A DNA stretch of 32,737 bases from Brasilonema bromeliae SPC951 (lineage in GTDB: Bacteria > Cyanobacteriota > Cyanobacteriia > Cyanobacteriales > Nostocaceae), in contig NZ_QMEB01000037.1 in assembly GCF_012912135.1 (NCBI RefSeq), forward strand, positions 239 to 32,975, in the 5' to 3' direction. Position numbers and translations under genes: made by a program. Below, in pieces: positions 32,686 through 32,737 of this stretch. The notes under the pieces were generated by a model. The model searched no databases. It worked only from the letters and a program-made list of their open reading frames with translations, and had not been told where the DNA came from. Numbering within the stretch: the stretch's first letter is position 1; every line of letters starts with the position of its first letter.

Positions 32686-32737
32686 GTGCTGGTACTGGAA
32701 TTAAAAGTTAAAGGAAATCGTCAACAATACAAAGCGA
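32686..32737 (+). CDS. tnpB: TnpB (IS605 OrfB), N-terminal fragment cut by window end
   Basis: Starts at GTG with AGGAGGTGAT six bases upstream. The 17 visible codons read VLVLELKVKGNRQQYKA, the usual beginning of cyanobacterial TnpB (the L-E-x-K-V-K-G pattern followed by a Tyr). TnpB is the RNA-guided, Cas12-like nuclease of IS605 elements that favours their retention. The rest, including the RuvC-like residues and the guide-RNA region, lies outside the window, so intactness cannot be judged. Confidence 0.8.
   Translation, partial: MLVLELKVKGNRQQYKA

Larger units (their letters stand above)
32100..32737. mobile_element. IS605-type insertion sequence, left part (cut by window end)
   Basis: Divergent tnpA (leftward) and tnpB (rightward) with subterminal hairpins beyond tnpA define an IS200/IS605-group element whose right end lies outside the window. 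The exact left boundary is not determined; the block of hairpins starts near 32100. Such elements move as single strands without inverted terminal repeats or target duplications, which fits the absence of both here. Confidence 0.8.

Noticed and set aside
1-32737. tRNA, rRNA or tmRNA genes
   Set aside because: Scanning by eye for T-loop motifs and cloverleaf-like ends found none; a covariance search was not possible.

Overview
The window comes from a filamentous, probably heterocyst-forming cyanobacterium (Nostocales; Nostoc/Scytonema/Tolypothrix-like). The evidence is frequent GCGATCGC (HIP1) octamers, heptanucleotide tandem repeats between genes, a cyanobacterial-type glutamate-cysteine ligase, PEP-CTERM exported proteins and a complete scytonemin sunscreen cluster. 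Genus is inference.

Layout. 1-938 is a CRISPR array cut by the left window edge: 13 identical 37-bp repeats, no cas genes in view. After a 304-bp leader-like gap comes a leftward housekeeping block: rpmG-rpsR-RNase II/R-type exonuclease, then an RDD membrane protein and an orphan receiver-PAS-histidine kinase. moeA (rightward) converges on a very large leftward phytase/phosphatase gene that has a PHO-box-like triplet upstream.

The centre (11960-24252) is the scytonemin locus. A leftward sensor kinase plus AraC-type response regulator operon (cognates of the Nostoc punctiforme Npun_F1277/F1278 pair) is divergent, across about 1.2 kb of non-coding DNA, from rightward scyA-scyB-scyC-scyD-scyE-scyF. 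ScyB makes indole-3-pyruvate from tryptophan. ScyA couples it with p-hydroxyphenylpyruvate. ScyC closes the ring. ScyD/E/F are beta-propeller-like proteins tied to the late, extracytoplasmic steps; ScyE and ScyF carry signal peptides and PEP-CTERM anchors while ScyD has neither. The aromatic precursor genes that follow scyF in N. punctiforme are absent here.

Right of the cluster are a histone-deacetylase-like hydrolase, a small acidic protein, a repeat-rich stretch with decayed IS200/IS605 ends, gshA, a patch of GC-rich palindromes, trmL, a 1.1-kb AT-rich non-coding region, and a LysM/M23 cell-wall hydrolase. The right edge enters an IS605-type element: complete tnpA and the first 17 codons of a divergent tnpB.

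No wholly unknown multigene system is evident. The strongest leads are structured leaders in the scytonemin locus, the compartment mismatch between ScyD and ScyE/F, the PHO-box/three-domain phytase pair, and a palindromic element inserted in frame in moeA.
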